This document shows, piece after piece, positions 21,475 through 33,210 of a stretch of 64,000 nucleotides of DNA (its first letter is position 1; every line of letters starts with the position of its first letter). The position numbers were made by a program, and so were the translations under genes. The notes beneath the pieces are model-generated. The model did no database searches. It was not told the origin of the DNA and saw nothing but the letters and a program-made list of their open reading frames with translations. Source of the stretch: Acanthosepion lycidas (Eukaryota; Mollusca; Cephalopoda; Sepiida; Sepiidae); contig OZ010582.1 of the NCBI GenBank assembly GCA_963932145.1, forward strand, positions 13,373,409-13,437,408, in the 5' to 3' direction.

Positions 21475-21855
21475 AAATTCATACGTTGAAGTAATAGAGG
21501 ACAAAACTCGAAGCGTAGAATGCAAAACGTACAGAGAAAAGGAGATAAGAAACACTGGTTATATGACGCTATGTAGACACCAGTTTAAATACTTCTAGTA
21601 ATACAAATCACTTGACATGAGATACCCAATGCGAATGTAACTGGCTACACCATAGTAATTGTTTAATATACTTTCTCGGTGACTGTTATAAAGGAAAAAG
21701 TAGATTTTTTTTTTGAAGCTTAGCATGAGTGACGGTTTCTATGTTTTGACATTCATGAGAAGCGAACCCTCTGAAACTTGTTTATTTTAGACATGTACCC
21801 AATCTGTCACTTTGTCTCTCTTTCCATCTTCCCTCTCTCTCTCTAACTCCCTCTC
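21475..21855. other. Unassigned sequence
   Basis: Nothing recognised. Confidence 0.35.
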
Positions 21856-21858
21856 TCT

Positions 21859-21915
<57 letters not shown>

Positions 21916-22335
21916 GAAAGTGTGTGTGTGTATGTATGTATGTGTTGCTGAAAGATTCTCAGCGCGACGCAATTAGCAAAATCAAATATTTTTAACCAAC
22001 TATTTTTGCGGGAAAGATATTTATCAGTCCCGGAATTTCGAGTGTAAGTCACACACACACACACACACACACACAAAGATAGAGAGAGAGAGACACACAC
22101 ACACGGGTGTGCACAGGCACACAGAGACATTCGCATGCAACCTAACGAACTGAAGCACGCACACACACACGCTTGATCTCTCGATCTCTCTTTCTCTTTC
22201 TTTCTGTGTGTCTGTCTCTCTCTCTCACACACTCACACACACATACACTCATATACATTTATACACGTACGTGCATGCTTGTGCGTATACAGAAACATAC
22301 ACACACACGCGCTTATGTGTATGTATACTGTGACG
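21820..22335. repeat. Compound CT/TA/TG/AC/GA microsatellite cluster
   Basis: TA tract at 21860-21904, AC tract at 22050-22075, then AG, AC and TC runs to about 22335. Open frames here translate the repeats. Confidence 0.9.
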
Positions 22336-22885
22336 GAAAGAAAGAGGAATATTTCCAGAACAAACGTCTAACAGATCTTTATTAAGACAATGAATATGTT
22401 CAACTCAACATGCGCTTCGTTTCGTTATAATAACGAAAAAGTCAAAAGATTAAGTATTCGGCAAAAGTTCTGACGTGACTGTTGACCCGTATTCTGTTTG
22501 TAAGTTTAAGCACGACCAAAGACATATTTCGGTTTGAAGCCGCCATTGTCGATGATTGTTATTCAAGGTGGCATGACGTCTGTTGTCTTAACGATATTTG
22601 TGTAAAGGCAACTTCAAAAAGGCTTATTTTCAGCATCGTTTGGCTGATGCTAAGGAAACAGCAAGCAGCGTGTCTTTTTGGCTTTTCTTCTTCATTTTCT
22701 TTCATTTGTATTTCTCAATATTTATTTTTCCTTTCCTGTACACGTCTATCTCATTTACGTTTGCTAAACATTATTATTTCTCTTCTTCTATTTAGCCCTC
22801 TTCTTCAGCTCACCCCTCCACTTCTCATCAGCAGATCTTTACTGCTTATTTTCAAATTACATTTTTTGTTCTATAAAATCATAAT
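22336..22885. other. Unassigned sequence
   Basis: A 151-residue + frame (22482-22937) becomes Phe/Ser/Leu-rich in T/C-rich DNA and runs into the MITE. Not a credible gene. Confidence 0.4.
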
Positions 22886-22886
22886 A

Positions 22887-22966
22887 TTAGGTTGGTGCAA
22901 AAATAATTTCGTTTTTTCACATAGTAACATATGTTAGAAAACGAAATTATTTTTGCACCAACCTAA
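22887..22966. mobile_element. 80-bp mariner MITE (MADE1-like), copy 2
   Basis: Same 80-bp element as 1899-1978 in opposite orientation, with TA at 22885-22886 and 22967-22968. Compared with the reverse complement of copy 1 I count one difference in 80 bases (position 30, C to T). Confidence 0.88.
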
Positions 22967-22969
22967 TAG

Positions 22970-23258
22970 CCATTTTGTTATTTATTTTTAAAAATTTTCT
23001 CGTTTTATTTTGATGCGTCATTGTCAATATAAATATTATACGCTTAATTTTACTTTTCAATATTATTTCATTCTTTAAAAATCAATATCTTATAATAAAT
23101 GCTCCAAGAATTAGAACTTTAAATAAACCTTTCCTAGACAGAAACTATAATCTGGATTTTAGACGAAAGTAGTGGGAGCGCAAACACTGAATCTGTCATA
23201 AAATTTCAGGGTATGGAATTAGTAGATAGGAAACACTTCAAATACATCGGTGCATAAA
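22970..23258. other. Unassigned sequence
   Basis: AT-rich; nothing recognised. Confidence 0.35.
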
Positions 23259-23262
23259 TTTA

Positions 23263-23729
23263 CTGTATTTGACAGTATATAAGACGCACGGATGTATAAG
23301 ACGCACCCCAATTTCAATAGGGCAAATCAAGAAAAAATTAGTAATTAGTAAAATTAGTCAAATTATTAGTAAATGGTACAGCCTAGGCTATATTTATGAG
23401 ATATCAATTTGGTTATACAAGCCAAATCTTTATTTTATCCAAAGGTAAGAAAACAAAATAAAAAAAACAAGCAATTATTACACATGAGCAAAATAGTACG
23501 GCTACCATTAAAATTGTATTCATCTTCAAATCCATAAAATTTCTCGTCTTCTTTATCAAAACTCTGATACTCATTTTCAATATTTTGATCATCGTCGTTA
23601 AATAACGCGTCATCAAATTTCCCCCGACTATCGCGAATTTTAAACCTACATATGGTATATAAGACGCAGTGGGATTTTAAAAGACATTTTTTGTAAAAAA
23701 AATTGCGCCTTATATGTCGTCAAATACGA
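23263..23729 (-). mobile_element. pogo/Tigger-like element with TATAAGACGCA sites
   Basis: The left end CTGTATTTGACAGTATATAA and the inverse of the right end (CGTATTTGACGACATATAAG) match. The word TATAAGACGCA recurs at about 23279, 23295 and 23659, with an inverted variant near 23704. The minus strand interior reads DDALFNDDDQNIENEYQSFD, an acidic stretch like the C-terminus of pogo-type transposases. Deleted and non-functional. Confidence 0.6.
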
Positions 23730-23839
23730 TAGTTATAAGAAATTTCGTGTAGGAAGTAATAAAACTGTAAATAGACTCAGCAGCCCCAACAGCACAATCT
23801 GCAACAGAAATAAAACATAAAGCTAAAACTTTTAGTAAT

Positions 23840-25284
23840 GTTTTTAGATAATCCCATTCTTATCATTTATCATTATTTATATATTATTTATTTTCATTAT
23901 TATTCTCATCTTTTTCTCATTCATTTACGTTCGTTCTTTTTTTTTTATTATTTCTCTTTTTTTTCATTGTTTTATCCTTTTTTCATGATCTTCACTCTCT
24001 TTCTCTGTTTATCGTTGTATTTTTTATGATTTCTCTCTCTCCTCCTCTACCCATATCCTCCTATTGTTCTTCTTTAGCATCTGCTTATTCGTCTCTTTCT
24101 TTTTTCACCGTCTTCCACATTATTTCTTCTTCTTCTTCTTCTTCTTCTTCTTCTTCTTCTTCTTCTTCTTCTTCTTCTTCTTTGTTCCCCATCTTCCATA
24201 AGATTTCTTCGTTTTCATCTCCTTCTTTTACTTCTTCTTTACAAACCCTTCTCCTACTTTTCTTTTTCTCCCCCTCCTTTGTTCCCCATGTTCCACATTA
24301 TTTCTTCTTCTTCTTCTTCTTCTTCTTCTTCTTCTTCTTCTTCTTCTTCTTCTTCTTTGTTCCCCATCTTCCACAAGATTTCTTCGTTTTCATCTCCTTC
24401 TTTTACTTCTTCTTTACAAACCCTTCTCCTACTTTTCTTTTTCTCCCCCTCCTTTGTTCCCCATGTTCCACATTATTTCTTCTTCTTCTTCTTCTTCTTC
24501 TTCTTCTTCTTCTTCTTCTTCATTTTTAATCTTCTTATTCTTGTTCTTCTTCACTTCCTCTTTCTTCTTCACCACTTCCTCCTTTTCCTCCTCATTCTCT
24601 GCCTCCTTCTCGGCCCTCCTTTCTCTCTTTCTCTCCACCCGCCTCCTTCTACTCTCATCCTCCCCTCCTAAACTTCTTTACAAACTCTTCTACTCCTCCT
24701 TTCATTTACCTCCTCTTCCCGTCATTTTTATTCACCTCCTCCTCCTCCTCCTCCTCTTCATTCTCCTTCTCTTCATTCTGCTCCTCATTCTCGCCTCTCA
24801 ATTCTCTCACTTTCCCTCTGGCCCACTCCTCACCCTCCTATTTTTCCGCCTCGTCATCATTCTTCTCCTCCTCATCTTCTCCTTCTCCTCCACCTCCTCC
24901 TCCTCCTTCTTTTTACACCACCACCACTATCACCACCACCTCGGGTCTTCTATCATTTCCCTTCAACGTGGGTAATTATATTTTCTTCCCTCATTTTTTA
25001 TCATATTCTTTTTTTTTCTATTGAATTTTCTTCTATTTCATTTCACCATTCCTTTCTTTCCTACTTTATCACTTCCTGTCTCTCTTTCTTTCTTTACCTC
25101 TTCTCTCATATTCTACCATTTCTTCTTTTCCCTTCTTATCATGCAAATACTACTGCTTATTTATTTAATTCTTCTTGAACTTTCTTCTCACCATTCATTT
25201 TTATCTACTACATCATCATTTCTCGTTGTATTCCTTTCTTCTATATTTACGGTCTCTTCTTTCTTTTCTTTATTTCTGTATCTT
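23840..25284. repeat. Pyrimidine-rich tract with (TTC)n arrays
   Basis: About 1.4 kb of almost pure T/C on the + strand. (TTC)n arrays lie at about 24123-24181, 24299-24356 and 24476-24520. Long Ser/Phe/Leu frames are simple-sequence artefacts. Confidence 0.9.
24182..24531. repeat. 175-bp tandem duplication
   Basis: The unit starting TTGTTCCCCATCTTCCA at 24182 recurs at 24357, including its terminal (TTC)n array. Only one or a few substitutions are visible, so the duplication is recent. Confidence 0.85.
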
Positions 25285-25945
25285 ATTGCATGAACTAAAA
25301 AACCTCAAAAGGAAGAAGCGTTCAAAATCTGTTATAGCGCTAAATGTAATGACACTGAAGGCAAGAGTTTTCCTAGATTTTTCCAAAAGAAACAACTGAA
25401 CACAGAAAATCACGCAAAGAAGAAGTTGTTTTATCCCGTATTCGCATAGGACACACGCACATAACTCATTCCTTCCTCCTAAAAGACGAAGATCCTCCTG
25501 AATGCATAGCATGCCAGGAGGCTTATACTGTGAAGCACTTCCTGCTTGATTGCGGTGACATGGCACATATTCGAAAATTATTTTACAACATGAACAACTT
25601 GAAAGAACTTTTCGAAAAATCAAACCATAATTTCATCTTGACCTTTCTTAGGAAAGTTGGACTATATAATAAAATATAATTCCAATTTGGTGTCTGATGA
25701 TGAAAGGATGAACTTTGATACTTGCCAGGTGAGAAATTTTCAAAGAACAACGCACCTCTGAAAACAGTGAATTTTTAAAAAAAGCAAGACAACATTGAAA
25801 AAGATGGAAAAGAAAGGGAAAGACTTTTTGAAAGCATTTCAACCTAATTTAAAGAAAAAGAACAAAAAACAAAAACCAACTGTTTGACCTTGAATGATCT
25901 CTTGCTGATCGATGGGTCGTTAAGTTTTAAACAAACAAACAAATA
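25285..25945 (+). pseudogene. LINE 3' end: zinc-knuckle tail of ORF2 (Jockey/I-like)
   Basis: The frame begins LHELKN and, after a break, stays open from about 25412 to the stop at 25677-25679: SRKEEVVLSRIRIGHTHITH, then a CIAC...H...DC knuckle, and FLRKVGLYNKI. This is the region downstream of RNase H in I/Jockey-type LINEs ('R.EEV.L.RLRIGHT.LTH..LL......C..C....TV.H.L..C'). A 3' UTR follows and ends GATCGATGGGTCGTTAAG with (CAAA)n. 5'-truncated; the 89-codon tail itself is uninterrupted. Confidence 0.75.
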
Positions 25946-25949
25946 TTCA

Positions 25950-26214
25950 TAAACCAACGTTCTCTAATAGAAACGACATTGCAACGTCAACTTGACATAA
26001 TCATCTCAACTTATCCTAACAAATAACGCTCATATATCCCGTTCCTAATCACAACTACTGAATTAACATCACTAAAACTGATAGGAAAATCTATCGAGAT
26101 ATTTATGCATTGTCTTGTATCAATCATGCTTTCTCCTAAAGGAATCAAACACAATAAGTATAAAACAATGTTCTTTTTTCGTTGTAATAGTAATAGATGT
26201 ATCAATGTAAGCTG

Positions 26215-26216
<2 letters not shown>
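25950..26216. other. Unassigned sequence
   Basis: Nothing recognised. Confidence 0.35.

Positions 26217-26266
<50 letters not shown>
26217..26266. repeat. (TA)n microsatellite
   Basis: Flanks the foldback repeat on its left. Confidence 0.95.
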
Positions 26267-26269
<3 letters not shown>

Positions 26270-26480
26270 GAAATATAGTTTTAAGGTGTGCTATATTTAT
26301 GGGAGAAAGTGCTCAATATCAGAGATAGAGCGTATGCAAATATAAATATAAAAGTGAACATTGAGGCCAACACCCAGAGGCGACAGGCTGTTTCATGATA
26401 GACGCAATCTTTAGGCGGTCTGTCGATTGCGTCTAGCATGAAACAGCCTGTCGCCTCTGAGTGTTGGCTTCAATGTTCAC

Positions 26481-26482
<2 letters not shown>
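26266..26482. mobile_element. TA-flanked foldback repeat, complete copy
   Basis: It begins ATGAAGAAATATAGTTTTAA next to (TA)n. The segments 26350-26409 and 26425-26482 are long inverted arms (AAGTGAACATTGA...GAGGCGACAGGCTGTTTCAT) around a short centre. The same element lies inverted at 63534-63721. Fragments are at 3460, 19170 and 38813. It has no coding potential. Confidence 0.75.
26411..26455 (+). ncRNA. Hammerhead-ribozyme-like core (one core change)
   Basis: CTGTCGA (expected CTGANGA) at 26420-26426, a TGC/GCA stem-loop, GAAAC at 26440-26444, AGCCT, GTC at 26450-26452. Upstream AGGC can pair with GCCT after the GTC. One mismatch in the CUGANGA box probably abolishes activity. Confidence 0.4.
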
Positions 26483-26523
<41 letters not shown>

Positions 26524-26541
26524 CGTGCGTGTGTGTGTGTG
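26483..26541. repeat. (TA)n(TG)n microsatellite
   Basis: TA tract then TG/TGCG repeats, directly right of the foldback. Confidence 0.95.
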
Positions 26542-26544
26542 TGA

Positions 26545-26852
26545 ATGAGTCAGAGAGAAAGAGCGATTTTATAAAATATCAATTATTTAACTTGTGACTT
26601 ATGTAACAGGAATTTGCAAAATAGAGTCAAAAATACATAAATGAAACATCTAAAACTTCAAGTAAACTATTATATGAACGCATAAAATAGACTCTCTCCC
26701 GTCAGTTTCGACTTATGAGGATCTGACAGCTTAATTGATTCAGTTATGACATTTTGTGCGATAATCTTAAGTGGCATTTAAGACCCGCTACTGATTTACA
26801 AAGGAGGACACATATGGAGCAAGAGTGAAGATTGTTAGATGAGATCACTGTT
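26545..26852. other. Unassigned sequence
   Basis: Nothing recognised. Confidence 0.35.
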
Positions 26853-26854
26853 AG

Positions 26855-27085
26855 ATTGGATCACCTTTTAGTTCCTGCTCTCGCTTCACGAAGATGATTC
26901 AGACAAGGAGATTGAAAACTGCTGAGTCCACTAAAACACGTTGATCTCCATTTTACTCGGTCCAAGGCTAAGCGCTCAAGAGTGTTATGTGGTATATTGA
27001 CAGCTGAACACTCAGAAATATTTAAAACAATATAGTCCATTGGTCTTAGGTGTGGCAATAAACTACATTCAGCAGGCAGCAAGGC
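26855..27085 (-). pseudogene. LINE far C-terminal remnant
   Basis: The minus frame reads NTLERLALDRVKWRSTCFSG, then LNHLREARAGTKR. The '.LE.LA.DR..WR..C..G' pattern is typical of the last residues of RTE/CR1-type LINE ORF2. Seventy-three residues remain. Assignment is by motif only. Confidence 0.4.
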
Positions 27086-27089
27086 CTCT

Positions 27090-29135
27090 GATCGGAAAGT
27101 TTTAAGGTGCGTAGAACCATCTCTTAGTTTCTGGTGTTTCCAGAGCCATCCTGACCCAGGCTGATATCACCTGCTAGGATCCTAATTCTGGGCAAATAGT
27201 GAACCCTTAAACTGGAGTCAAAACATAAAAATATAAAAATAAATTAGAAAAAATTACAAGGAAATTATTTTCATATTAGAAAATACCAGCAATATTTTTT
27301 TCAAAATAAAAAAAAATACGCCATAAGTCGTAAATATGCCGTTAACCAAAACAAAATGTTCCGTGCACTGGATGTATATAAAAATAGGTCTTATCATAGT
27401 TTATATTTAACGATTGTAGTTTTAATTAAAAGAGTATCTAATTTATTAAAGCGAAAATGTATTTAAAGTGAACGAATTTCAAAATCCCCTTTCATAAATT
27501 CTGTTACTCTGATATCAAAATGAGGCTGCTACGTTACATCGATGCTGTCATTTTTTTTTAACGACTCTCCACGTTTTGCCCGCAACTTGAAATTGTAACG
27601 TTATAAATACGCTGCCTTGTTACGTTAGCAGAGAACGGAAATAAAATACAGGCGAGACTATTCTCAAGAATTCTATGGAAAAGAGCTATAGAATCGCATA
27701 TTTGTCTGAAAGTTTGTCATTTGATAGGAACAATAATCTTTTGTCTAAGGTAATCACCAGTAAAATTATTTCGAATAAAATTACTCGGGACGTCACAGCT
27801 TTATCTGAAACATCTTTGCCTTTTCCACATTTTTTTTCCTTTTTGTAAATCGTTGTTGTTTCCCTTGTTTTTAATCCTTAATCCCGACTCTGATCTTTTA
27901 AAGCTGATTTTAGTTTTCCTAAAAACAGAATTCACAAATCTGGACTGTAGGATGTCTGAAAGTCAATGCTGATGCAATGTTTCGCCAAGCCTTGCGAATG
28001 ACATGAATAATATACTCTCTTGGTATTTGTGAATGTGATGGCGAGGGAACAGACAAGATCGCTTAAAGGCATTTCATGAATGAACGAATAAAATCAGATG
28101 AGATGTTTATACGCAAATATTCTCAGATTGTTTGCAAATTATTTGTCATTTGCTCTTTTCATCATGGATCACCCACCTCCCAACGCCTATCATTTTTTTT
28201 TATTTTTAAATCCATTGCGTCGACATGGTATTAACAAAAATTTACATCTCACAATCATTTTCTGAAATATTTTTGTAAAGCTGCACAGTGCTGTCTAATT
28301 TCTTGAATTCTCTAATGCAACTATTTTGTTTTGCTGAACCCAAAGACTTTCAAGCAATATCATTACCAAGGCTGCGTAGACTATACTCAAATTAGTTGGA
28401 TCTCTCCGTGACGAACGTCGTATAGTTGTGCCAACTTTCATCCAAGCGCCAGTTTGATTACAAGTTAGTAAAAGTATTTTTCTTATCTTTAATTTTTCTA
28501 TATTTTCTCTCAGTGTTTACTGTTTGCCAGAAAAAAATATTCAAAAACTTATATAGTAATTACGTGTTTTTTTATGGAATAAGCGAACTTAAAACGAATA
28601 TGCGTAAGCCTATTTTAAAAAAATAAGCTAATTAATGATGTTTATTTTTTTCATAATTTCCCATCAAATGCCAATAAGTGAACATTTCAATGATTAAATA
28701 GACAGTTTTCCTACTTCGATATATTTGTGGGTCTCATCTCCAGGACGTCGTTAGTGTGCTATGATAAACTTGTCGCATTCTTCCATGATATATCAAAAAG
28801 CAAGGAATGATTTTAGTGTTGTCTTTCATGTAACGAGTAACAGGTTTCAATTGGTTATATTAAGCATACAAGAGGACAACATATCAGTGGTTATTGAAGA
28901 ATCCATTATCGCTTGTCAGTAACGAGTCCTTGAGCAAAATATGTGGCCAGTGGTGACATAGTTCCATGTTTTATATTAGAGACATTAAAAGACATTTTCT
29001 CACCTGAAATATTTACCTTTAAATATGTATAATCAATAAAATAAATATTTTCTTCCGCGCTTTTAAATGAAATATTTTGCTTAATGTTATTTTATAAGAC
29101 GATTTTTAAGACATTGTTATGTTTATACGTTATTT
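27090..29135. other. Unassigned, possibly unique 2-kb stretch
   Basis: AT-rich. The only open frame (28426-28626) lacks motifs. No microsatellite and no recognised repeat apart from a word shared with 17690 at 27075-27100. The longest repeat-poor interval in the window. Confidence 0.35.
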
Positions 29136-29137
29136 TA

Positions 29138-29420
29138 GATCAAATATTTAAGTAAATGCTCTGTTTTATAATAAACAGTATTAAACATCATTTACCGGCC
29201 TGAATGTCCGAGAAATTTTCATAGAAAATATTCGTCCCCCGACAGGAATCGAGCCAGTATCCTATAAGGAATAGGTCATTTAACTTGACGTGCCTTTTAA
29301 CCGATTCGCCCACAGAGGATCGTTCGATTAGCAAGGTCGAATGTACGTACAGATATGAATGTGCGTGAGAGATTCATGGAAGATTGAAGTTTAAAGACAG
29401 TAAATTCGACCATGATAATT
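29138..29420 (-). mobile_element. tRNA-derived SINE family 2, copy 1
   Basis: The minus strand has an A-box-like GTGGGCGAATCGGTTAAAAG and a B-box-like GGCTCGATTCC, then GTCGGGGGACGAATATTTTC and a tail ending in 'AACAGAGCATTTAC'. The same family is at 45728, 46060 and 62625. Confidence 0.65.
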
Positions 29421-29424
29421 GATC

Positions 29425-29670
29425 TTTTGTCTTTTATTCTCACATTAGTGTATTGTTTCCTATAGATTCCTTTATATGACTGCTCTGAACATCATGTCAT
29501 CTGTTATCTTATGTAACTAATAATGTTCCCACTAATTCAGGAAAATTCAGTGACAGCACTGTTACCCCTTTACAAAAAATACAGAAAATGATTGTGAGAA
29601 GATGTAAATTTTTGGTAGGACTTCTAATTCTATCGCCTAACTGTAAAGTTTGAATAATTCCAATTAGAAC
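29425..29670. other. Unassigned sequence
   Basis: Nothing recognised. Confidence 0.35.
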
Positions 29671-29671
29671 A

Positions 29672-30147
29672 TACCGTAATTTCCCATTTATAATACACAT
29701 TTTTAATAAAAATAATAAGCATGGGTGCGTATTATGCACAGCTAAAAATATGTTTTAAAATTTCCGTAAAAAAAAAATAAGAATTATCATAAAAGTAAAT
29801 TAGAAAAATATTATTCTATATTTAAAACCATTTTTAATAAGAGTATAAAACGCTGGCCAAAATGAAAATGGAGAGGTACAATTTATAGAGTTTGATTACC
29901 AAAGGTGTGCGTATTATAGTGATTTTCCAAGCACAGCTTAGATGTAGCACAAGGCCGAAAGTATTGGGCACCCAGTGAGAATCGAACTCACTACTCAGTC
30001 GTAATTAATCTAGCGAGACAAGCTTTCTATTACACCACGTCGAGGTGGCCCAGGTGTGCGTATTATATGTGAGTAGAAGTATTTTCCCACACTTTCACGT
30101 TTGCGTATTATGGATGAAGGCATATTATACATGGGGAATAACGGTAT
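29672..30147. mobile_element. pogo-like element with GCGTATTAT sites, SINE-interrupted
   Basis: The left terminus TACCGTAATTTCCCATTTAT and the inverse of the right (TACCGTTATTCCCCATGTAT) match. GCGTATTAT recurs at about 29731, 29909, 30058 and 30103. The SINE at 29919-30051 splits it. No transposase remnant is readable. Confidence 0.6.
29919..30051 (-). mobile_element. Short tRNA-derived SINE with 16-bp target duplication
   Basis: The minus strand carries a tRNA-like head (GACGTGGTGTAATAGAAAGC; B-box GAGTTCGATTCTC) and a short non-polyA tail. AGGTGTGCGTATTATA at 29903-29918 is repeated exactly at 30052-30067. The insertion is therefore delimited to 133 bp. Confidence 0.8.
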
Positions 30148-30149
30148 AT

Positions 30150-32330
30150 TTTACGCCCATTTCTATTTGTGTGTATTTACAGAATTTTTTTTTTTTTTTT
30201 CAGAATAGAAACTGTCTTTCTCCCGTTTTTTGTCTAACAAACGTTAGTGCACACAGGCAATGCGACAGTATAGAAATAACAATTCATTTTGTGCTTTTCC
30301 TGCAGTTCAATGTAGCACGTCGTATAATTATTTATTAAGACTTTGGTATATAGTGCATGAAAATCACTGTTGCATTTCACTAGCTGAAAATCTTTTAAAA
30401 TCACATTTAAAAAGACAAAAAAAAAAATAATGATTCGGGTTTCTAATTTCAAGACATCTAGACTCAACCGTATCCCTGCTGTTAAAAAATGTTGCATTTA
30501 GACCAAGCGAGAAAGAAATGAGTGCTCTAGAATTTACATTTTTTTTTTCTGTGATAACCAGGGAACTGTTTATTTCTCTGTAGCATTCCATTAAGGTTAC
30601 TGATGAAATGGTATTTACTATTGTGCACATGAAAAAAAAAAAAAAAAAAACTAGGTGAGGCCACGGGAAAATATAGGAAAAGAGAAACCCCCGCCATAGA
30701 TAATAGAAAGAAAATGAATACAACAGTGGTGTTCCAAAATGGCTTGATACGCAGATATGCGATCGTTACAAACTCAACATGTGGTTGCATTAGAAATTTT
30801 TCTTTGTTATATATCTTGATGATGGGAACAAGATTTTAATTTGCATGCGAAGAAAAAAAAAAGTATTGCAAACAACCATAACATTAAGATGAACCACCAT
30901 AACTAAAAGAAAATTATTAATTGAAAAAAATCACTAAAAAGGAAAAAGAAGACTTAAAAATCTCTAATATTGAAAGCCATAAAGAAATCTAGAAGAAATA
31001 GTACAGGAATGTGAGTATAAAAGAATAAAGTTCAATAGAGAGAATATATGGTTATCAGAAAAAGAAAGAAACCAAAACGTTTGTTAACTGAAAGTAACTT
31101 AGTTTGGCACAAGGTTATTTTTTCTGAGGATTGAATGTTAAAGAAATCCGGTGCTCTTGTTAAAGAAATATACGACGAAAGAATTAACAATTTACTATAA
31201 GAAAACAGAATATATCGGCTTTATAAAGACATGCAGCCAGAAGTATAACGCTTCGAAACGGAGACTTTAAAATCAAAAATATACATAATTTTTTGTGTCT
31301 GGGGAGAGGTTAGTAACAGACGACAGAAAATGTGGCACGAGGATGGCAAGTCCACACTGGAACAGCGAGGGAGGCCTTTCAGAAAAATATGCAAAGTATA
31401 AAGAAATAGGAAAATTTCGTTAACTAAAAAAAGATATTACTGAATTAAACATATATCCTGTTACATAGCAGTGAATGATGGCTAACTAATTCACAAATAA
31501 AAACACAAAAAGAAGAAAATCCACAGATATGTGGATTAACAGACGGAGATACTGAGAACGCCACGGACAAATCAGTCTACACCGGGAAGTTCTTTTAAAA
31601 ATGGTAGAAATACATAGAGAGACTATTGATATTTCTGGGATACATTATGGGAAAAGAATACTCGGAAAATTTAATACTCACATATTAAATGAAGGAGTGG
31701 AAGCAAACAGTACATCGCGTTTGGGTGAATGAAGGACAGACTGAATACAAAAGTATAAATAATGAGCCAAATTTGATAAGAAAAACAAATAAAGAACATA
31801 TTGTCGCCCACATTCTGATGGAACAGGGCATATTAAAGAAAAAAAAGGATAACTAGTGAATGTCGAACTTGTTTCTATGGATGGTTATGGGATACTAAAG
31901 AAATATTAATCTTCGATACGAGTCTGCAGAAAATGGATAAGAACAATCCAATCGAAAATTTGACAAGACATTAAAGTTTCAGTTTTATAATTCTTCGCCT
32001 TTCAAACTTAAGAATTTAAATGGTTTAAATTATTAATAGTTAATTCTAATATTTCACGCAAATTAAAAAACTTTTAACACACAATTTTGAATCATCATGA
32101 GAACGCGAAATCCTTAATGTTTAGAACATATCTCCACCTGAAGATTGCAAGAACTGCATGGAACTCCGAGTCATGCTATCGATGTTGAACATTATCTATA
32201 TTCACGAATATATACTTATAGCTCTGTTTTATAACACTGAGCACTGTATTTATAACACCCGAGGAAGAAATATATTTTACGTATATGCAAGTTTTTGTTT
32301 CATCGTTGTAGTTTTTTTCCCTACCATCCT
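30150..32330. other. Unassigned A-rich sequence
   Basis: A-rich on the + strand, with T-runs near 30180 and A-runs near 30630. Open frames up to 119 residues on the minus strand are T/F-rich and lack motifs. The stretch 30900-31990 is strongly purine-skewed and could be an old retroelement, but I cannot read one. Confidence 0.35.
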
Positions 32331-32332
<2 letters not shown>

Positions 32333-32387
<55 letters not shown>

Positions 32388-32411
32388 GCACAGACACACA
32401 CATATATATAT
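32333..32411. repeat. (TA)n microsatellite with AC patch
   Basis: TA tract followed by short AC and TA runs. Confidence 0.95.
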
Positions 32412-32412
32412 A

Positions 32413-32965
32413 TTAATGCATGTTTCATTAAATAATATAGACAAGTTTTGTCTATTTATCTTAAAAACAGGAGGAAAACACCATATTGCACCATAATGAC
32501 ACATGTTTAAATCCAATCTAAGCTTTTGGCTTACACAAGACATTATCAAAGATGACAATTTCAATAACTCAAACAACACACGAACGAAACAACAATGATT
32601 GTCCGCCTTTGCGGCATGAAAATTTGCGAGATGCGAAAGCGAAAATCACGTCGCAGCTCGTGACGCTGCACATGACCACACGACAGTAAAAACGAGAAGT
32701 ATTAAGTATGGGAAACCGTTGGTATAAAGCAGTGGCTTCTAATATAAATTATAGGCATTTAAGGATAATTGTGGAGATTTCATAGTTTATTTTGTTCAGG
32801 TTAGGTTTTAAGTCTTTTATGCATAAAGCTTCAAGAATTTTTAATTTTTGTTTATTGTATAGTTGCGTTTTCAACAAGGATTTTCTGGAATTGAGTACTC
32901 GGGCAGGCATGTTGATTTAAATGCCTAAAAATGTTAGAGATATCATTTAAATGTAGAGTCAAGCG
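32413..32965 (-). pseudogene. Penelope-like element 3' part: GIY-YIG tail plus 3' UTR
   Basis: The minus strand near 32750-32920 reads INMPARVLNSRKSLLKTQLY, NKQKLKILEALCIKDLKPNL and NKINYEISTIILKCL. This is the 'EAL.I....P.LN..' tail after the GIY-YIG domain. The following non-coding region (32413-32730) matches the + strand copy 43862-44252. Only the last part of the ORF remains. Confidence 0.6.
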
Positions 32966-33014
32966 CTGTGAAATATGCATTAATGAAAAATTGCCGGCTC
33001 AGTATACACAATAC

Positions 33015-33051
33015 ATATATATATATATATTGCGTGTGTGTATATATATAT

Positions 33052-33141
<90 letters not shown>
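33015..33141. repeat. (TA)n(CATA)n(CA)n(TA)n compound microsatellite
   Basis: Compound tract; the many Tyr-Ile and Thr-His frames are artefacts. Confidence 0.95.
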
Positions 33142-33144
<3 letters not shown>

Positions 33145-33210
33145 TGTGTGTGTACGTCTAGAGAGAGAAAGAGACATACATACAGACATTGGGACGCATA
33201 TATTTATATA

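Noticed and set aside
24026-24975. Ser/Phe/Leu-rich frames of 130-173 residues
   Set aside because: They translate the (TTC)n and T/C-rich tract, and the same DNA is open in more than one frame.
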